DNA of 64,000 nt from Actinoplanes sp. KI2 (GTDB taxonomy: Bacteria > Actinomycetota > Actinomycetes > Mycobacteriales > Micromonosporaceae): the NCBI RefSeq assembly GCF_025630775.1, contig NZ_JAOSZE010000010.1, forward strand, positions 62,001-126,000, written 5' to 3'. The position numbers and the translations under genes are program-made. Positions 51,949-60,692 of the stretch are shown here, in pieces; position 1 is the stretch's first letter, and each line of letters starts with the position of its first letter. Under the pieces are notes generated by a model. It had not been told where the DNA came from and did no database searches. It was given only the letters and a program-made list of their open reading frames with translations.

Positions 51949-52388
51949 CCGCCGCCACGTTCGCGGCGGTGTTCGTCGCCCTGTTCGTCGCGCATCAGGT
52001 CGCCGACCACTGGATCCAGACCGACCACCAGGCCCGCACCAAGGGCGCACCTGGCTGGCCCAGCCGGATCGCCTGCGCGGCCCACGTCGCCACCTACACC
52101 GCCACGGCGCTGGTCGCCCTGGCCGTGTTGAGGCACACGCTCGACCTGCCGCTGACCCCGGGACGGGTGGCCGCCGGCCTGGCCGTCTCAGCGATCAGCC
52201 ACTACCTCGCCGACCGGCGAACCCCGCTGGCGCGGCTCGCCGCGCTGACCGGCCACGCCGGGTTCTACGCGCTGGGCACCTGCCGCAACGGCCGCGACGA
52301 CAAGCCGTGCCTCGGCACCGGCGCCTACGCGCTCGATCAGTCCTTCCACTACGCGTGGCTGTTCGTCGCCGCGCTGATCATCGCCTGA
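51945..52388 (+). CDS. DUF3307-like membrane protein
   Basis: A 147-residue protein. The sequence HQVADHWIQTDHQARTKG after the first TM helix, SHYLADRR and LDQSFHYAWLFVAALII match the DUF3307 layout (His/Asp-containing TM protein). Four TM helices. A common partner in AICE transfer operons; role unknown. Confidence 0.7.
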   Translation: MTAATFAAVFVALFVAHQVADHWIQTDHQARTKGAPGWPSRIACAAHVATYTATALVALAVLRHTLDLPLTPGRVAAGLAVSAISHYLADRRTPLARLAALTGHAGFYALGTCRNGRDDKPCLGTGAYALDQSFHYAWLFVAALIIA

Positions 52389-52401
52389 ACCAGGAGATCC
52401 C

Positions 52402-53016
52402 GTGACCACCATCGAGCACACGGCCCACCTGAGCGGGCCGATCACCCTGCACATCACCACCCAGGCTGCCGACGTGCAGATCGTCGCCGACCCGCGGGTG
52501 TCCGGCACCTGGATCGAGCTGTCCACCCCCGACACCAGCGGCCCGGCCGTGGACGCGATCCGGGCCGCCGAGTTCCGCGACGACGGCCGCGACGTGCACC
52601 TGAAGCTGACCGAGGGCACCAACATCGTCAACAACCTCGGCAGCGTGACCATCGGCAACTACAGCAGCATGACCGTGGTCAACGGCGTGGTGATCGGTGC
52701 GAGCGGCAACTTCGCCTCTTCCGGCATCACCGTCCGGGCCATCACCGAGCCCGGCTCGGCGGTCGTGGTCAAGACCATGTCCGGCGACGTGACCACCAAG
52801 AACGTCGGCGCCGTCCGGGCGCAGACCATGTCCGGGGACATCAAGGCCGACGGCCTCACCCGGGACTCCTCGCTCAAGTCGATGTCCGGCGATATCCGGG
52901 TGACCGGCGACGGCCGGCCGCGCGTCACCGCGTCAACCATGTCCGGCGACGTAACCGGCAAGGCGGTCGACCTGAACGCCCGCAGCATGTCCGGCCGAGT
53001 GCGGCAGGTGGCGTGA
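52402..53016 (+). CDS. DUF4097-like beta-repeat protein
   Basis: A 204-residue protein made of beta-strand repeats with the recurring motif TMSGDV/SMSGDI (five times), the DUF4097 signature of right-handed beta-helix or adhesin-like folds. No signal peptide or TM segment, so it acts in the cytoplasm or needs a partner. GTG start with AGGAG upstream; its stop overlaps the next gene (GTGA). Confidence 0.75.
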   Translation: MTTIEHTAHLSGPITLHITTQAADVQIVADPRVSGTWIELSTPDTSGPAVDAIRAAEFRDDGRDVHLKLTEGTNIVNNLGSVTIGNYSSMTVVNGVVIGASGNFASSGITVRAITEPGSAVVVKTMSGDVTTKNVGAVRAQTMSGDIKADGLTRDSSLKSMSGDIRVTGDGRPRVTASTMSGDVTGKAVDLNARSMSGRVRQVA

Positions 53017-53411
53017 TCGCCATGACCACCGCCCTCACGGACAACCTGCTCCCCGATGAGATCGCCGACGCGATCACCGGTCAGCTCGCCGCACTCGGCG
53101 AGACCACCGACGCGATCGCCGACCGGCTCGCCGCGCTCGGCATCACCGGACATCGGACCGAGTCGGACCGGTGCCCGATCGCCCGCTACCTGTTCCGGCT
53201 GGATCCGTCGCTGTACGCGGTCAACGTGCTCGGCGACGTGATCGAGGTTTGCACCGGCACCGGCGCCGAGATCACCGTGCCCACCCCGAACCGGATCAGC
53301 GCGTTCGTCGCCTGCTTCGACATCGGCCGCTACCCCCGGCTGGACGCGTCCGAGCAGCCCAACCCCCTCGCAAACCCGGGCACCACGATCCGGAAGGAGG
53401 ACCGCCCGTGA
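53013..53411 (+). CDS. Hypothetical AICE protein before TraB
   Basis: A 132-residue protein, GTG at 53013 coupled to the gene before (an ATG at 53022 is alternative). The middle contains RCPIARYLFRLDPSLYAVNV and the end is Pro/Asn-rich. It ends in a GTGA overlap with traB. A partner of TraB by position; no domain recognised. Confidence 0.6.
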   Translation: MIAMTTALTDNLLPDEIADAITGQLAALGETTDAIADRLAALGITGHRTESDRCPIARYLFRLDPSLYAVNVLGDVIEVCTGTGAEITVPTPNRISAFVACFDIGRYPRLDASEQPNPLANPGTTIRKEDRP

Positions 53412-55627
53412 GCGCCAACGTCAGCTTTTACGCCGGTGACGACTTCCCGTCGTCGGCAGACATCACCCGGATGGTGACCGGCGAGACCGCAGAGGTAGTC
53501 GACCTCGACGAGGCCCGGACCCGCCGCACCGCGATCCCGGCCACTCCCAAACCCGACCAGCCCGAGACCGACGGGATCGAGGTGGACGAGGATGCCGAGT
53601 CGTACGACGACACCCCGGCGGCCGAGGGTGCCCCGGTCGACGCGGCCGAGGACATCCCGGCCGACGTGCTGGCGCGGCAGAAGGACCGCCGGCCGATCCT
53701 GGCCGAGTGGGCGCGCTCGCGCCGGGCGTTCCGGGCGGCCGTCAAGCACCAGACTAAGGACGCCGGTTACGTGCTGGCGTACCACGCGGTCCGCTCGCCG
53801 AAGTACGCGGCGAAAACCGCCCTGTGGGCGCCGATCGGGCTGTTCCGCGGACTCGGTCGGGCGCTGCACTGGGCGTCCGCCGAGGAGGGCAACTGGAACC
53901 TGCGGCAAGCCGCCGCGCAGCGCGGCGAGGCCGACACCTGGCTCAAGCTCGACGCCCGTCGGCAACGCCAGTCGGTGTGGCGCTGGTGGGTACTCGCCAT
54001 CGGCACGGTGATCAACACCGTCGCCCTGGTCGTGATCCTGCTAGGCCCGACGTGGTGGCGATACGTCACGTTCGTGTTGCTCCTGCCGCTGCTGGCCACC
54101 CTCGGCCGGCCGGCCGACAAGCCGATCACCGACCGGGTAACCGAGGGCACCCGCTACCGCAAACTCACCGCCGAGCTGGTCCGCCGGGCGCTGACCTCGC
54201 TGCAACTGGCCGCCATCAACTCGGCCGTGGCGAAGGACCCGAAGGCCATCGCGTTCCCGTTCGACATCCACCGCGACGGCCCCGGCCACATCGCGATCGT
54301 CGACCTGCCCTTCGGGGTCGAGGCGTCCGAGGTCGTGGCCCGACGCGGGCGGCTGGCCTCAGCGATGCGGCTACCGCTGGATCAAGTCTGGCCCTCACCC
54401 GCCCCCGGGCACACCGGCCGGCTGGCGCTGTGGGTCGGCTACGAGCCCGCCTCGCAGATGAAGCAGCCGGCCTGCCCGCTGCTGTCCGACTCGGCGAAGG
54501 TGGACCTGTTCAAGCCGTTCCCGTTCGCCACCACCCCCAAGCTCGACGAGATCTTCGCCGAGCTGATGTACCGCAACTGGCTGTTCGGTGGCCAGCCGGG
54601 ATCCGGTAAGACGTTCGCCCTGCGGCTGCTGCTGCTGGCCGCGTCCCTGGACCCGCGCGCCGAGATCCGCGGCTACGAACTCAAGGGTGTCGGGGACTTC
54701 GCCGTGCTGGAACCGGTGATGGCCGAGTACGGCAACGGCTTCGACGACGAGACCCTGGCCCGCTGCTTCGCGTTCATCGAGTGGCTCTACGAGGAGTGCC
54801 GCCGCCGGTCGAAGCGGATCGAGCACTACGCCCGGATGGGCAAGGCCCCAGAGAACAAGGTCACCCCCGAACTCGCCAGCCTCAAGGGATCCGGGCTGCA
54901 CCCGCTGATCGCCTGGTTCGACGAGCTGCAGGAGCTGATGACCAGCAAGTTCGGCAAGGAAGCCGGCGAGCTGCTGGAAAAAATCATCAAGCTGGGTCGG
55001 GCGCTCGGGATCGTCATCCTGATCGGCACCCAGATCCCGGACAAGGACAGCCTGCCGACCGGGATCACCCGCAACGTCAACTCCCGGTTCTGCCTGTCGG
55101 TGGCCGACCAGACCGCGAACGACATGATCCTGGGCACCTCCGCCTACAAGCAGGGCTACCGGGCGACGGTGTTCCAGCCGGTCACCGAGGCCGGCTGGGG
55201 TGTGCTGCGCGGATTCGGCGCGGTGCAGTCGGTCCGCTCGTTCTACGTGGACACCACGGCGGCCGGGCGGATCGTCGCCCGGGCGGTCGCGCTGCGCACG
55301 GCGGCCGGCAACGTCCCGACCTTCCCCGCCGAGCGTGAGATCGGCCCGGCGCACAGCGTGCTGGACGACCTCGCGCGGGTGTGGCCCGGCGACGAGAAGT
55401 CCGTCTGGAACGAGACCCTGTGCGGGCTGCTCGCCGAGCTGCGTCCCGACACCTACGGCGGCTGGAAGGCCGCGCAGCTGACCGCCGCGCTCAAGCCGCA
55501 CACCGCGATCACCGTCACGGCGGTCGGCAAGCGGATCGACGGGGAGCAGACCACCAAGCGCGGCATCGTCCACGCCGAACTCCTCACCGCGATCACCGAA
55601 CGTGACCGCAAGCGGTCGGCTGACTGA
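53408..55627 (+). CDS. TraB-like FtsK/SpoIIIE DNA translocase
   Basis: A 739-residue conjugation motor that moves double-stranded DNA between mycelia. Two TM helices (WWVLAIGTVINTVALVVILLG and the following LLLPLLATLG) precede the motor, with Walker A FGGQPGSGKT (Lys401) and Walker B IAWFDELQEL (Asp505/Glu506). The C-terminal ~70 residues look like a winged-helix DNA-recognition domain, as in TraB and FtsK-gamma. GTG start in overlap with the gene before; followed by a hairpin. Confidence 0.9.
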   Translation: MSANVSFYAGDDFPSSADITRMVTGETAEVVDLDEARTRRTAIPATPKPDQPETDGIEVDEDAESYDDTPAAEGAPVDAAEDIPADVLARQKDRRPILAEWARSRRAFRAAVKHQTKDAGYVLAYHAVRSPKYAAKTALWAPIGLFRGLGRALHWASAEEGNWNLRQAAAQRGEADTWLKLDARRQRQSVWRWWVLAIGTVINTVALVVILLGPTWWRYVTFVLLLPLLATLGRPADKPITDRVTEGTRYRKLTAELVRRALTSLQLAAINSAVAKDPKAIAFPFDIHRDGPGHIAIVDLPFGVEASEVVARRGRLASAMRLPLDQVWPSPAPGHTGRLALWVGYEPASQMKQPACPLLSDSAKVDLFKPFPFATTPKLDEIFAELMYRNWLFGGQPGSGKTFALRLLLLAASLDPRAEIRGYELKGVGDFAVLEPVMAEYGNGFDDETLARCFAFIEWLYEECRRRSKRIEHYARMGKAPENKVTPELASLKGSGLHPLIAWFDELQELMTSKFGKEAGELLEKIIKLGRALGIVILIGTQIPDKDSLPTGITRNVNSRFCLSVADQTANDMILGTSAYKQGYRATVFQPVTEAGWGVLRGFGAVQSVRSFYVDTTAAGRIVARAVALRTAAGNVPTFPAEREIGPAHSVLDDLARVWPGDEKSVWNETLCGLLAELRPDTYGGWKAAQLTAALKPHTAITVTAVGKRIDGEQTTKRGIVHAELLTAITERDRKRSAD

Positions 55628-55635
55628 CCGGCCGA

Positions 55636-55679
55636 GGGCTGCAATCGATAGCAGCTGAGCCTGCTATCGATTGCAGCCC
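55636..55679. promoter_or_regulatory. 19-bp perfect hairpin after traB
   Basis: Stem 55636-55654 with 55661-55679, loop CTGAGC. The arms contain the palindrome ATCGAT. A third related stretch (GATAGCAGCTCA) lies at about 55717. No U tract follows, so it may be a terminator or a cis-acting transfer site. I cannot tell which. Confidence 0.7.
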
Positions 55680-55768
55680 CGCTAGCACCCCGATCGAATC
55701 ATGAGCTGCCCGATCGCAGATAGCAGCTCACGGCCGCGCACACCCAAAAACCGGCCCGGGAGGCTGTT

Positions 55769-56017
55769 TTGAACCCCCAGCTCAGCGGCGCAATCGCCGT
55801 CCCGATCATCCTCATCGCCATCACGCTCGGTTACGCGTTCGCGTGCTGGGTGTGGCCCTTCAAGAACTGCGGCAAGTGCCACGGCACCGGCAAGAAGCGC
55901 TCCCCGTCCCGCAAGGCGTTCCGGCTCTGCCGCCGCTGCGAGGGCACCGGCCGCCGGGTACGCGCCGGGCGCTGGATCTACAACCGGCTCTCCGGCATCC
56001 GCCGGGACGCCCGATGA
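55769..56017 (+). CDS. Single-TM protein with DnaJ-type CxxCxGTG repeats
   Basis: An 82-residue protein, TTG start with GGGAGG upstream. One TM helix (AIAVPIILIAITLGYAFACW) is followed by two CxxCxGTG motifs (CGKCHGTGKK and CRRCEGTGRR), the DnaJ zinc-finger type. Common in AICEs after TraB. Overlaps the next gene (ATGA). Confidence 0.7.
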   Translation: MNPQLSGAIAVPIILIAITLGYAFACWVWPFKNCGKCHGTGKKRSPSRKAFRLCRRCEGTGRRVRAGRWIYNRLSGIRRDAR

Positions 56018-56376
56018 AGGCCCGCACGATGGCCCGGACCGGCCGGGCCGAGACACCGCACACCGACTGGTGCGCCCGCGGGCACCGGTGCGGGCTGATC
56101 GAGCACCGCTCGACCGACACGATCGTCAAGCTGCCCGGCCACGGCGAGTTCATCGTCACCCGCGTCCTGGGCCGCGACGGCTTCGAGTACGCCGAGATCC
56201 GCGGGCTGGTCCGGCTGCACACCACCGACGCGGGCGCCCGCTGGCAGCTCCGCCAGCTGCTGGCCGGTCTGCCCCGGCTACTGAACCACCTCGCCATCCG
56301 CCCCGGCGTCGTCCGCGACGGCACCCCCATCCCACCCACCCCTCGCCCTGCCCTCGATCGGAGACCCGCAGCATGA
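56014..56376 (+). CDS. Hypothetical AICE protein, 120 residues
   Basis: A basic protein with CARGHRCG near residue 20-27 and EYAEIRGLVRLHTTDAGARW in its middle. Coupled on both sides by ATGA overlaps. No family recognised. Confidence 0.6.
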   Translation: MKARTMARTGRAETPHTDWCARGHRCGLIEHRSTDTIVKLPGHGEFIVTRVLGRDGFEYAEIRGLVRLHTTDAGARWQLRQLLAGLPRLLNHLAIRPGVVRDGTPIPPTPRPALDRRPAA

Positions 56377-56753
56377 CCACCACCAACACCCCGACCGACA
56401 CGCGCCGGCAGGCCCTCGCCGCCGGCCTGCACGCCCTGGCCGACTTCCTCGCCGAGCACCCCGACGTGCCCGCCGACGGTGGCGGCACCGTCGGCTACTG
56501 CGTGTTCGCCGACAGCGACCAGGCCGGCATCGAGCGGGTAGCCGAGATCGCCGCCGCCCTCGGTGTCGAGGTCACCGACATCGGCGGGGGCAACCCGACC
56601 GCGGGAACCACCCACTTCCTCGCCCGCCGCCGGTTCGGCCCGGCGGTCTACGAGGCCAGCTACATCACCAACGCATGGATGGCCGACTACGACGCGCACA
56701 TGAGCTACCGCGGCAACGTCCGCGCCGACGAAGAGCAGGAGGCCAGCGCATGA
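56373..56753 (+). CDS. Hypothetical AICE protein, 126 residues
   Basis: An acidic protein: helix QALAAGLHALADFLAEHPDV, then an alpha/beta stretch (VGYCVFADSDQAGIERVAEI). No TM segment. Coupled on both sides by overlaps. No function recognised. Confidence 0.6.
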   Translation: MTTTNTPTDTRRQALAAGLHALADFLAEHPDVPADGGGTVGYCVFADSDQAGIERVAEIAAALGVEVTDIGGGNPTAGTTHFLARRRFGPAVYEASYITNAWMADYDAHMSYRGNVRADEEQEASA

Positions 56754-56950
56754 ACATCCGCCTGATGGGCGACGGCGACCAGGTCGCCGCCGCCGTCGCC
56801 GCCCTGGAGACCACACCCGGCCTGCGCATCGTCACGGTGTCCCGGCCGTACGCCAACCGTCGCGACCCCGAGCAGATGCGCATCTACCTCGACGCCGAGG
56901 TGACCGCAGCTGTCCACGACCATCCGGCCGTGGATCGGTGGGCGGCATGA
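56750..56950 (+). CDS. Small AICE protein, 66 residues
   Basis: A 66-residue protein with an alpha/beta pattern (MNIRLMGDGDQVAAAVAALE, then IVTVSRPYANRRDPEQMRIY). Similar short proteins occur between traB and rep in related elements. Overlaps both neighbours. Confidence 0.6.
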   Translation: MNIRLMGDGDQVAAAVAALETTPGLRIVTVSRPYANRRDPEQMRIYLDAEVTAAVHDHPAVDRWAA

Positions 56951-57894
56951 CCACCACAGCCGTCGTGCTCCCCGGCGGGTGCGACGCGTCGGTTTCCGCC
57001 GCGGCGTACGCGTCGGCCCGGGCCGGGATCGACGCGTCGCGCCCGGATCCGGACGCGACGCGTCGCGCCTGCAGCGCCCGGTCGACGCACGACGCGTCGT
57101 GTGCCACCGGCGAGACCCGACGGCTGTGCGCGTGGTGTCATGGCCCGGTCCCGGCCGCCGCCCGGCGGGACTCGATCTGCTGCTCGGTGCGCTGTCGGCA
57201 GGCCCGGCACCGGTTCACCCGGGCCGCCGGGCGGCCGGTAGCCGTCGCGGACGGCCGCCCGCTACGGCTGGCCTACGCCGATCCGCCCTACCCGGGCAAG
57301 GCGTGGCTCTACCGCGATCACCCGGACTACGCGGGCGAGGTCGAACACGCCTCACTGATCGCTCGGCTCGCGTCCTACGACGGGTGGGCGCTGTCCACCT
57401 CCGCCGCGGCCCTGCCTGCGGTGCTGGCGCTGTGCCCGCCCGGTGTGCGGGTAGCGGCGTGGCACCGCGGCGAGCGGCCCACCCCGAGCCGGTGGCCGCT
57501 CAACGCCTGGGAACCGGTCATCTACTCGGGCGGCCGGCCCGCGGACCCGTCGCACGCCGAGCACCCGCTCGCGGCGCGACGCGTCGACTCCCTCGTTCAC
57601 GGCATCGCCCCGATGACCACCCTCCCGGGCCGGGTGGTCGGGGCGAAACCGGCCGCGTTCTGCCGGTGGGTATTCGACCTGCTCGGCGCGACCAGCGAGG
57701 ACAGCCTTGACGACCTGTTCCCCGGGTCCGGCGCCGTCGCCCGCGCGTGGGCCGCCTACGCCGGCCAGCCGTCGTCCAAGTCCCGGCCCGACACGTCGGT
57801 TCGAGCTGGGAACGACGCGTCGCGTACCGCGGCCGCGAGACACGACGCGTCGAATACCCCGGCAGAAGCGACGGCTTGCAGGAGGGCAGCATGA
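56947..57894 (+). CDS. MT-A70-like adenine methyltransferase with zinc-finger-like region
   Basis: A 315-residue protein. Residues ~60-90 form a Cys-rich segment (LCAWCHGPV... CCSVRCRQARHRF) of the kind found in small replication-associated proteins. The methyltransferase motif is AYADPPYPG at ~108-116, with a later ILGA-type LFPGSGAVARAW as the SAM-binding loop. Linkers at both ends carry DAS repeats encoded by GACGCGTC. It is coupled to a cytosine methyltransferase. Probably protects element DNA, or regulates it by methylation. Confidence 0.65.
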   Translation: MTTTAVVLPGGCDASVSAAAYASARAGIDASRPDPDATRRACSARSTHDASCATGETRRLCAWCHGPVPAAARRDSICCSVRCRQARHRFTRAAGRPVAVADGRPLRLAYADPPYPGKAWLYRDHPDYAGEVEHASLIARLASYDGWALSTSAAALPAVLALCPPGVRVAAWHRGERPTPSRWPLNAWEPVIYSGGRPADPSHAEHPLAARRVDSLVHGIAPMTTLPGRVVGAKPAAFCRWVFDLLGATSEDSLDDLFPGSGAVARAWAAYAGQPSSKSRPDTSVRAGNDASRTAAARHDASNTPAEATACRRAA

Positions 57895-58634
57895 CGACCC
57901 GACCGCGTGCCCTCGACCTGTTCGGCGGAGAAGGGCTGGCCGCCCTCGGCTACGCCCGCGCCGGGTTCGACGTCACCACCGTGGAGATCGACCCCGAACG
58001 CCTCGCCCACCACGTCACCCACCCGCACGTGCACGTGACCCAAGGAGATGCCACCACCTACCCGCTCGACGGGTTCGACCTGGTGGCCGGTTCCCCGCCG
58101 TGCACCGATCACAGCGAACAGGCGCCTCTGGCCGCTCAGGCCCGCGGCGGAACCGCGGGCACTGGCTGGATGCTCGCGCACACCTTGCGCCGGGTTCGGG
58201 CGTGGGCCGACTCGACCGGTGGCCTGTTCGTGATCGAGAACGTCGAGGGCGCCAAACCCGTCATGGGTAGCCCACTGGTGCTGTGCGGCACCATGTTCGG
58301 CCTCGCCGACGAGGGTTGGTACCTGGAACGACACCGGCTGTTCGAGTCGAACGCGGCGCTGATGGCGCCCGGCCCGCACCGCTGTCGCACTCGTGCGCTG
58401 CGGGGTCGGATCATCGGCGTCTACGGCGACCTGACCAGCAACGACCGCTCCTGCGGTGGCCGCCGCCGCCCCGGTGGTGGCCTCCGGGCCGGCGTCGAAC
58501 GCGCCCGCCGGCTGATGGGCGCGCCGTGGGCCAGTCCCCGCGGCCTCGCCCTGGGGATCCCGCCCGCCTACACCCAATACCTCGGTGAGCAGATCCTCAC
58601 ACAACTCGGCGGCTCCCTGGCCGCAGCTGCTTGA
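57891..58634 (+). CDS. C5-cytosine DNA methyltransferase
   Basis: A 247-residue short Dcm-type enzyme. Motif I is LFGGEGLAALGYARAG, motif IV GSPPCTDHS (catalytic Cys), motif VI FVIENVEGA, a motif VIII counterpart LERHRLFES, and the C-terminal PPAYTQYLGEQI matches motif X. The target recognition region is very short, as in AICE-encoded enzymes. No restriction endonuclease lies beside it, so it is an orphan. Confidence 0.85.
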   Translation: MTTRPRALDLFGGEGLAALGYARAGFDVTTVEIDPERLAHHVTHPHVHVTQGDATTYPLDGFDLVAGSPPCTDHSEQAPLAAQARGGTAGTGWMLAHTLRRVRAWADSTGGLFVIENVEGAKPVMGSPLVLCGTMFGLADEGWYLERHRLFESNAALMAPGPHRCRTRALRGRIIGVYGDLTSNDRSCGGRRRPGGGLRAGVERARRLMGAPWASPRGLALGIPPAYTQYLGEQILTQLGGSLAAAA

Positions 58635-58667
58635 CCGATCCACCACCTGACCGAGAGGAGGCCGACC

Positions 58668-60617
58668 GTGACCTCAGCCGGGTACGACCTGGCCGCCGAG
58701 CAGGCCGTCATCGGTGCCGCCCTGCTCGCACCGCACCTGATGGCCGACCTCGCCGCCGTGCTGACCCCGGGCGACTTCGGCCGCCCGGCACACCGCGTGT
58801 TGTGGGAGGCCATGTGCGCGATGCACGCCGCCGGAACACCGACGGATCCGATCACCGTCACCGCGCACCTGGCCGACACCGGCGACCTCGGCCGGATGGG
58901 CGGGGCACCCTACCTGCACACCCTGACCGCCGAGGTACCCGCGGCCGGCAACGCCGCCCACTACGCGGACATCGTCGCCGACCTGGCGAAGCGGCGGAAG
59001 GTCGCTGGCCTCGGCGCCCAACTCGCCCAGCTCGCGACCACCGGGGACGACCCGGCCGAGCTGCTCGCGGCTGGGCGGGCGCTGCTCGACGGCGCTCAAG
59101 CGCCCGGCGGCTGGCCCGCGTTGATCCCGCTCGGCCAGGCCCGGCACCTACCGCCGTTTCCGGCCGAGCTGCTGCCCGGCTGGCTCGGCGACCACGTGCA
59201 CGCGGTCGCCGAGTTCACCCAAACCCCGCCCGACCTGCCCGGCAGTCTCGCCCTGGCCTGCCTGTCCACGGCCGCGGGTGGCCGGGCCGAGATCGAGGTA
59301 CGCGGATCCTGGCGGGAACCGGCGAACCTCTACACCGTCGTCGTGCTACCACCCGGCTCCCGCAAGAGCGCGGTGTTCGCGGCCATGGTCGCCCCGATCC
59401 TGGCCGCCGAAAAAGCCCTGATCGAGCAGACCGCACCCGCGATCATCGAGGCCGAACTAGCGGCCAAGGTCGCCGGGAAAGCCGCCGAACGAGCCGCGAT
59501 CACCGCCGCATCCGCGGACGCATCCGGGCGGGATGCGCTGATCGCCGAGGCCGCCGCCGCAGCGATGAACGCCGACGCGATCACCGTGCCCGCCAAACCC
59601 CGGCTGGTCGCCGACGACGTGACCAGCGAAATGGCCGCCTCCCTGCTGGCCGAGCAGGGCGGCCGGCTCGCCGTCCTCTCCCCGGAAGGAGGAATCTTCG
59701 CCACCATCGCCGGCCGCTACTCCGGCACCCCCAACCTGGAAGTGTTCCTGAAAGGCCACGCCGGGGACCTGATGCGCGTCGACCGCCGCTCCCGGCAAGC
59801 CGAACACGTCGACAAACCCGCCCTAACCATGGGCCTAGCCGTCCAACCGGAAATCCTGCGCGACATCGCCGGCATGCCCGGCTTCCGCGGCCTCGGCCTA
59901 CTCGCCCGGATCCTGTTCGCGCTTCCCGAAAACACCGTCGGCCGCCGGAAAATCGGCGCCGACCCCATCCCCACCCAGGTCGCCGAGCAATACCACGCCG
60001 CCCTGACCGCCCTGATCCTGTCCCTGGCCGAATGGACCGACCCGGCCGTCCTCGTGCTCACGCCCGACGCGAACGAACTCGTTCTCGACATCGAACGACA
60101 GGTGGAACCCCGACTCGCGGCCGGTGGGGCGTGGGCGCACATCGTCGACTGGGGCAGCAAATACACCGGCGCCGTCGTCCGGATCGCCGGGCTGCTCCAC
60201 CTCGCCGAACACCTACGCGACGGCTGGGGCAAACCCATCAACGCCGACACCCTCACCCGCGCCGCCGCCATCGGCGACTACTACGCCGCTCACGCCCTCG
60301 CCGCGTTCGACGACATGGGCGCCGACACCGCCACCCGCAACGCCCGACACCTACTCGCCTGGATCGAACGAACCACCACCAGCGCATTCACCAAACGCGA
60401 AGCGTTCCGGGCCACCCAAACCGCCCAGATCAAAACCATGACCGACCTCGAACCCGCCCTCGCCGTCCTCGAAACACACGGCTACCTCCGCCAACTCGAC
60501 CCCCCGGCGCCGAAACGAGCCGGCGGCCGGCCGCCCTCACCCAGCTACCTCGTCCACCCCGACGTGCACCGACCGGCCGCCACCGTGCACCCGATCACCG
60601 CACGCCGCGCCTCATAA
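58668..60617 (+). CDS. AICE replication protein: DnaB N-terminal domain plus DUF3987
   Basis: A 649-residue protein. The N-terminal ~110 residues match the DnaB helicase N-terminal domain (AAEQAVIGAALLAPHLMADL, then FGRPAHRVLWEAM). From ~165 it is DUF3987-like, with a Walker-A-like LPPGSRKSAVF (Lys233) and a C-terminal winged-helix part. GTG start with GAGAGGAGG upstream. By position next to the iterons and xis/int it is the replication initiator or helicase of the element, and replaces the Rep or prim-pol proteins of other AICEs. Confidence 0.8.
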   Translation: MTSAGYDLAAEQAVIGAALLAPHLMADLAAVLTPGDFGRPAHRVLWEAMCAMHAAGTPTDPITVTAHLADTGDLGRMGGAPYLHTLTAEVPAAGNAAHYADIVADLAKRRKVAGLGAQLAQLATTGDDPAELLAAGRALLDGAQAPGGWPALIPLGQARHLPPFPAELLPGWLGDHVHAVAEFTQTPPDLPGSLALACLSTAAGGRAEIEVRGSWREPANLYTVVVLPPGSRKSAVFAAMVAPILAAEKALIEQTAPAIIEAELAAKVAGKAAERAAITAASADASGRDALIAEAAAAAMNADAITVPAKPRLVADDVTSEMAASLLAEQGGRLAVLSPEGGIFATIAGRYSGTPNLEVFLKGHAGDLMRVDRRSRQAEHVDKPALTMGLAVQPEILRDIAGMPGFRGLGLLARILFALPENTVGRRKIGADPIPTQVAEQYHAALTALILSLAEWTDPAVLVLTPDANELVLDIERQVEPRLAAGGAWAHIVDWGSKYTGAVVRIAGLLHLAEHLRDGWGKPINADTLTRAAAIGDYYAAHALAAFDDMGADTATRNARHLLAWIERTTTSAFTKREAFRATQTAQIKTMTDLEPALAVLETHGYLRQLDPPAPKRAGGRPPSPSYLVHPDVHRPAATVHPITARRAS

Positions 60618-60621
60618 CGGC

Positions 60622-60692
60622 CTGACAGAACTGACAGAACTGACACAACCCCTGCCCGACCGAGGTTCTGTCAGTTCTGTCAGTTCTGTCAG
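60622..60692. repeat. Iteron-like inverted repeat, candidate origin
   Basis: Left arm 60622-60650 and right arm 60664-60692 are complementary in 28 of 29 positions with a 13-nt loop. Each arm is itself a tandem array of the 9-mer CTGACAGAA (three units). It starts 4 bp after the replication gene. Iterons at a rep gene suggest an initiator-binding origin; a terminator role is also possible. Confidence 0.65.

Larger units (their letters stand above)
51119..57851. repeat. Dispersed GACGCGTC palindrome family within AICE genes
   Basis: Eleven copies of the 8-bp palindrome GACGCGTC lie in the transfer region, at 51119, 51143, 51167, 53343, 56983, 57031, 57057, 57091, 57578, 57814 and 57844. Most are within protein linkers as DAS or DAT codons. 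The 51167 and 57814 copies share 19 of 20 surrounding bases, so this is a real repeat and not only codon bias. Confidence 0.6.

Noticed and set aside
56947..58634. A complete restriction-modification system.
   Set aside because: No endonuclease gene lies next to the two methyltransferases; the GIY-YIG nuclease is 10 kb away in another unit.
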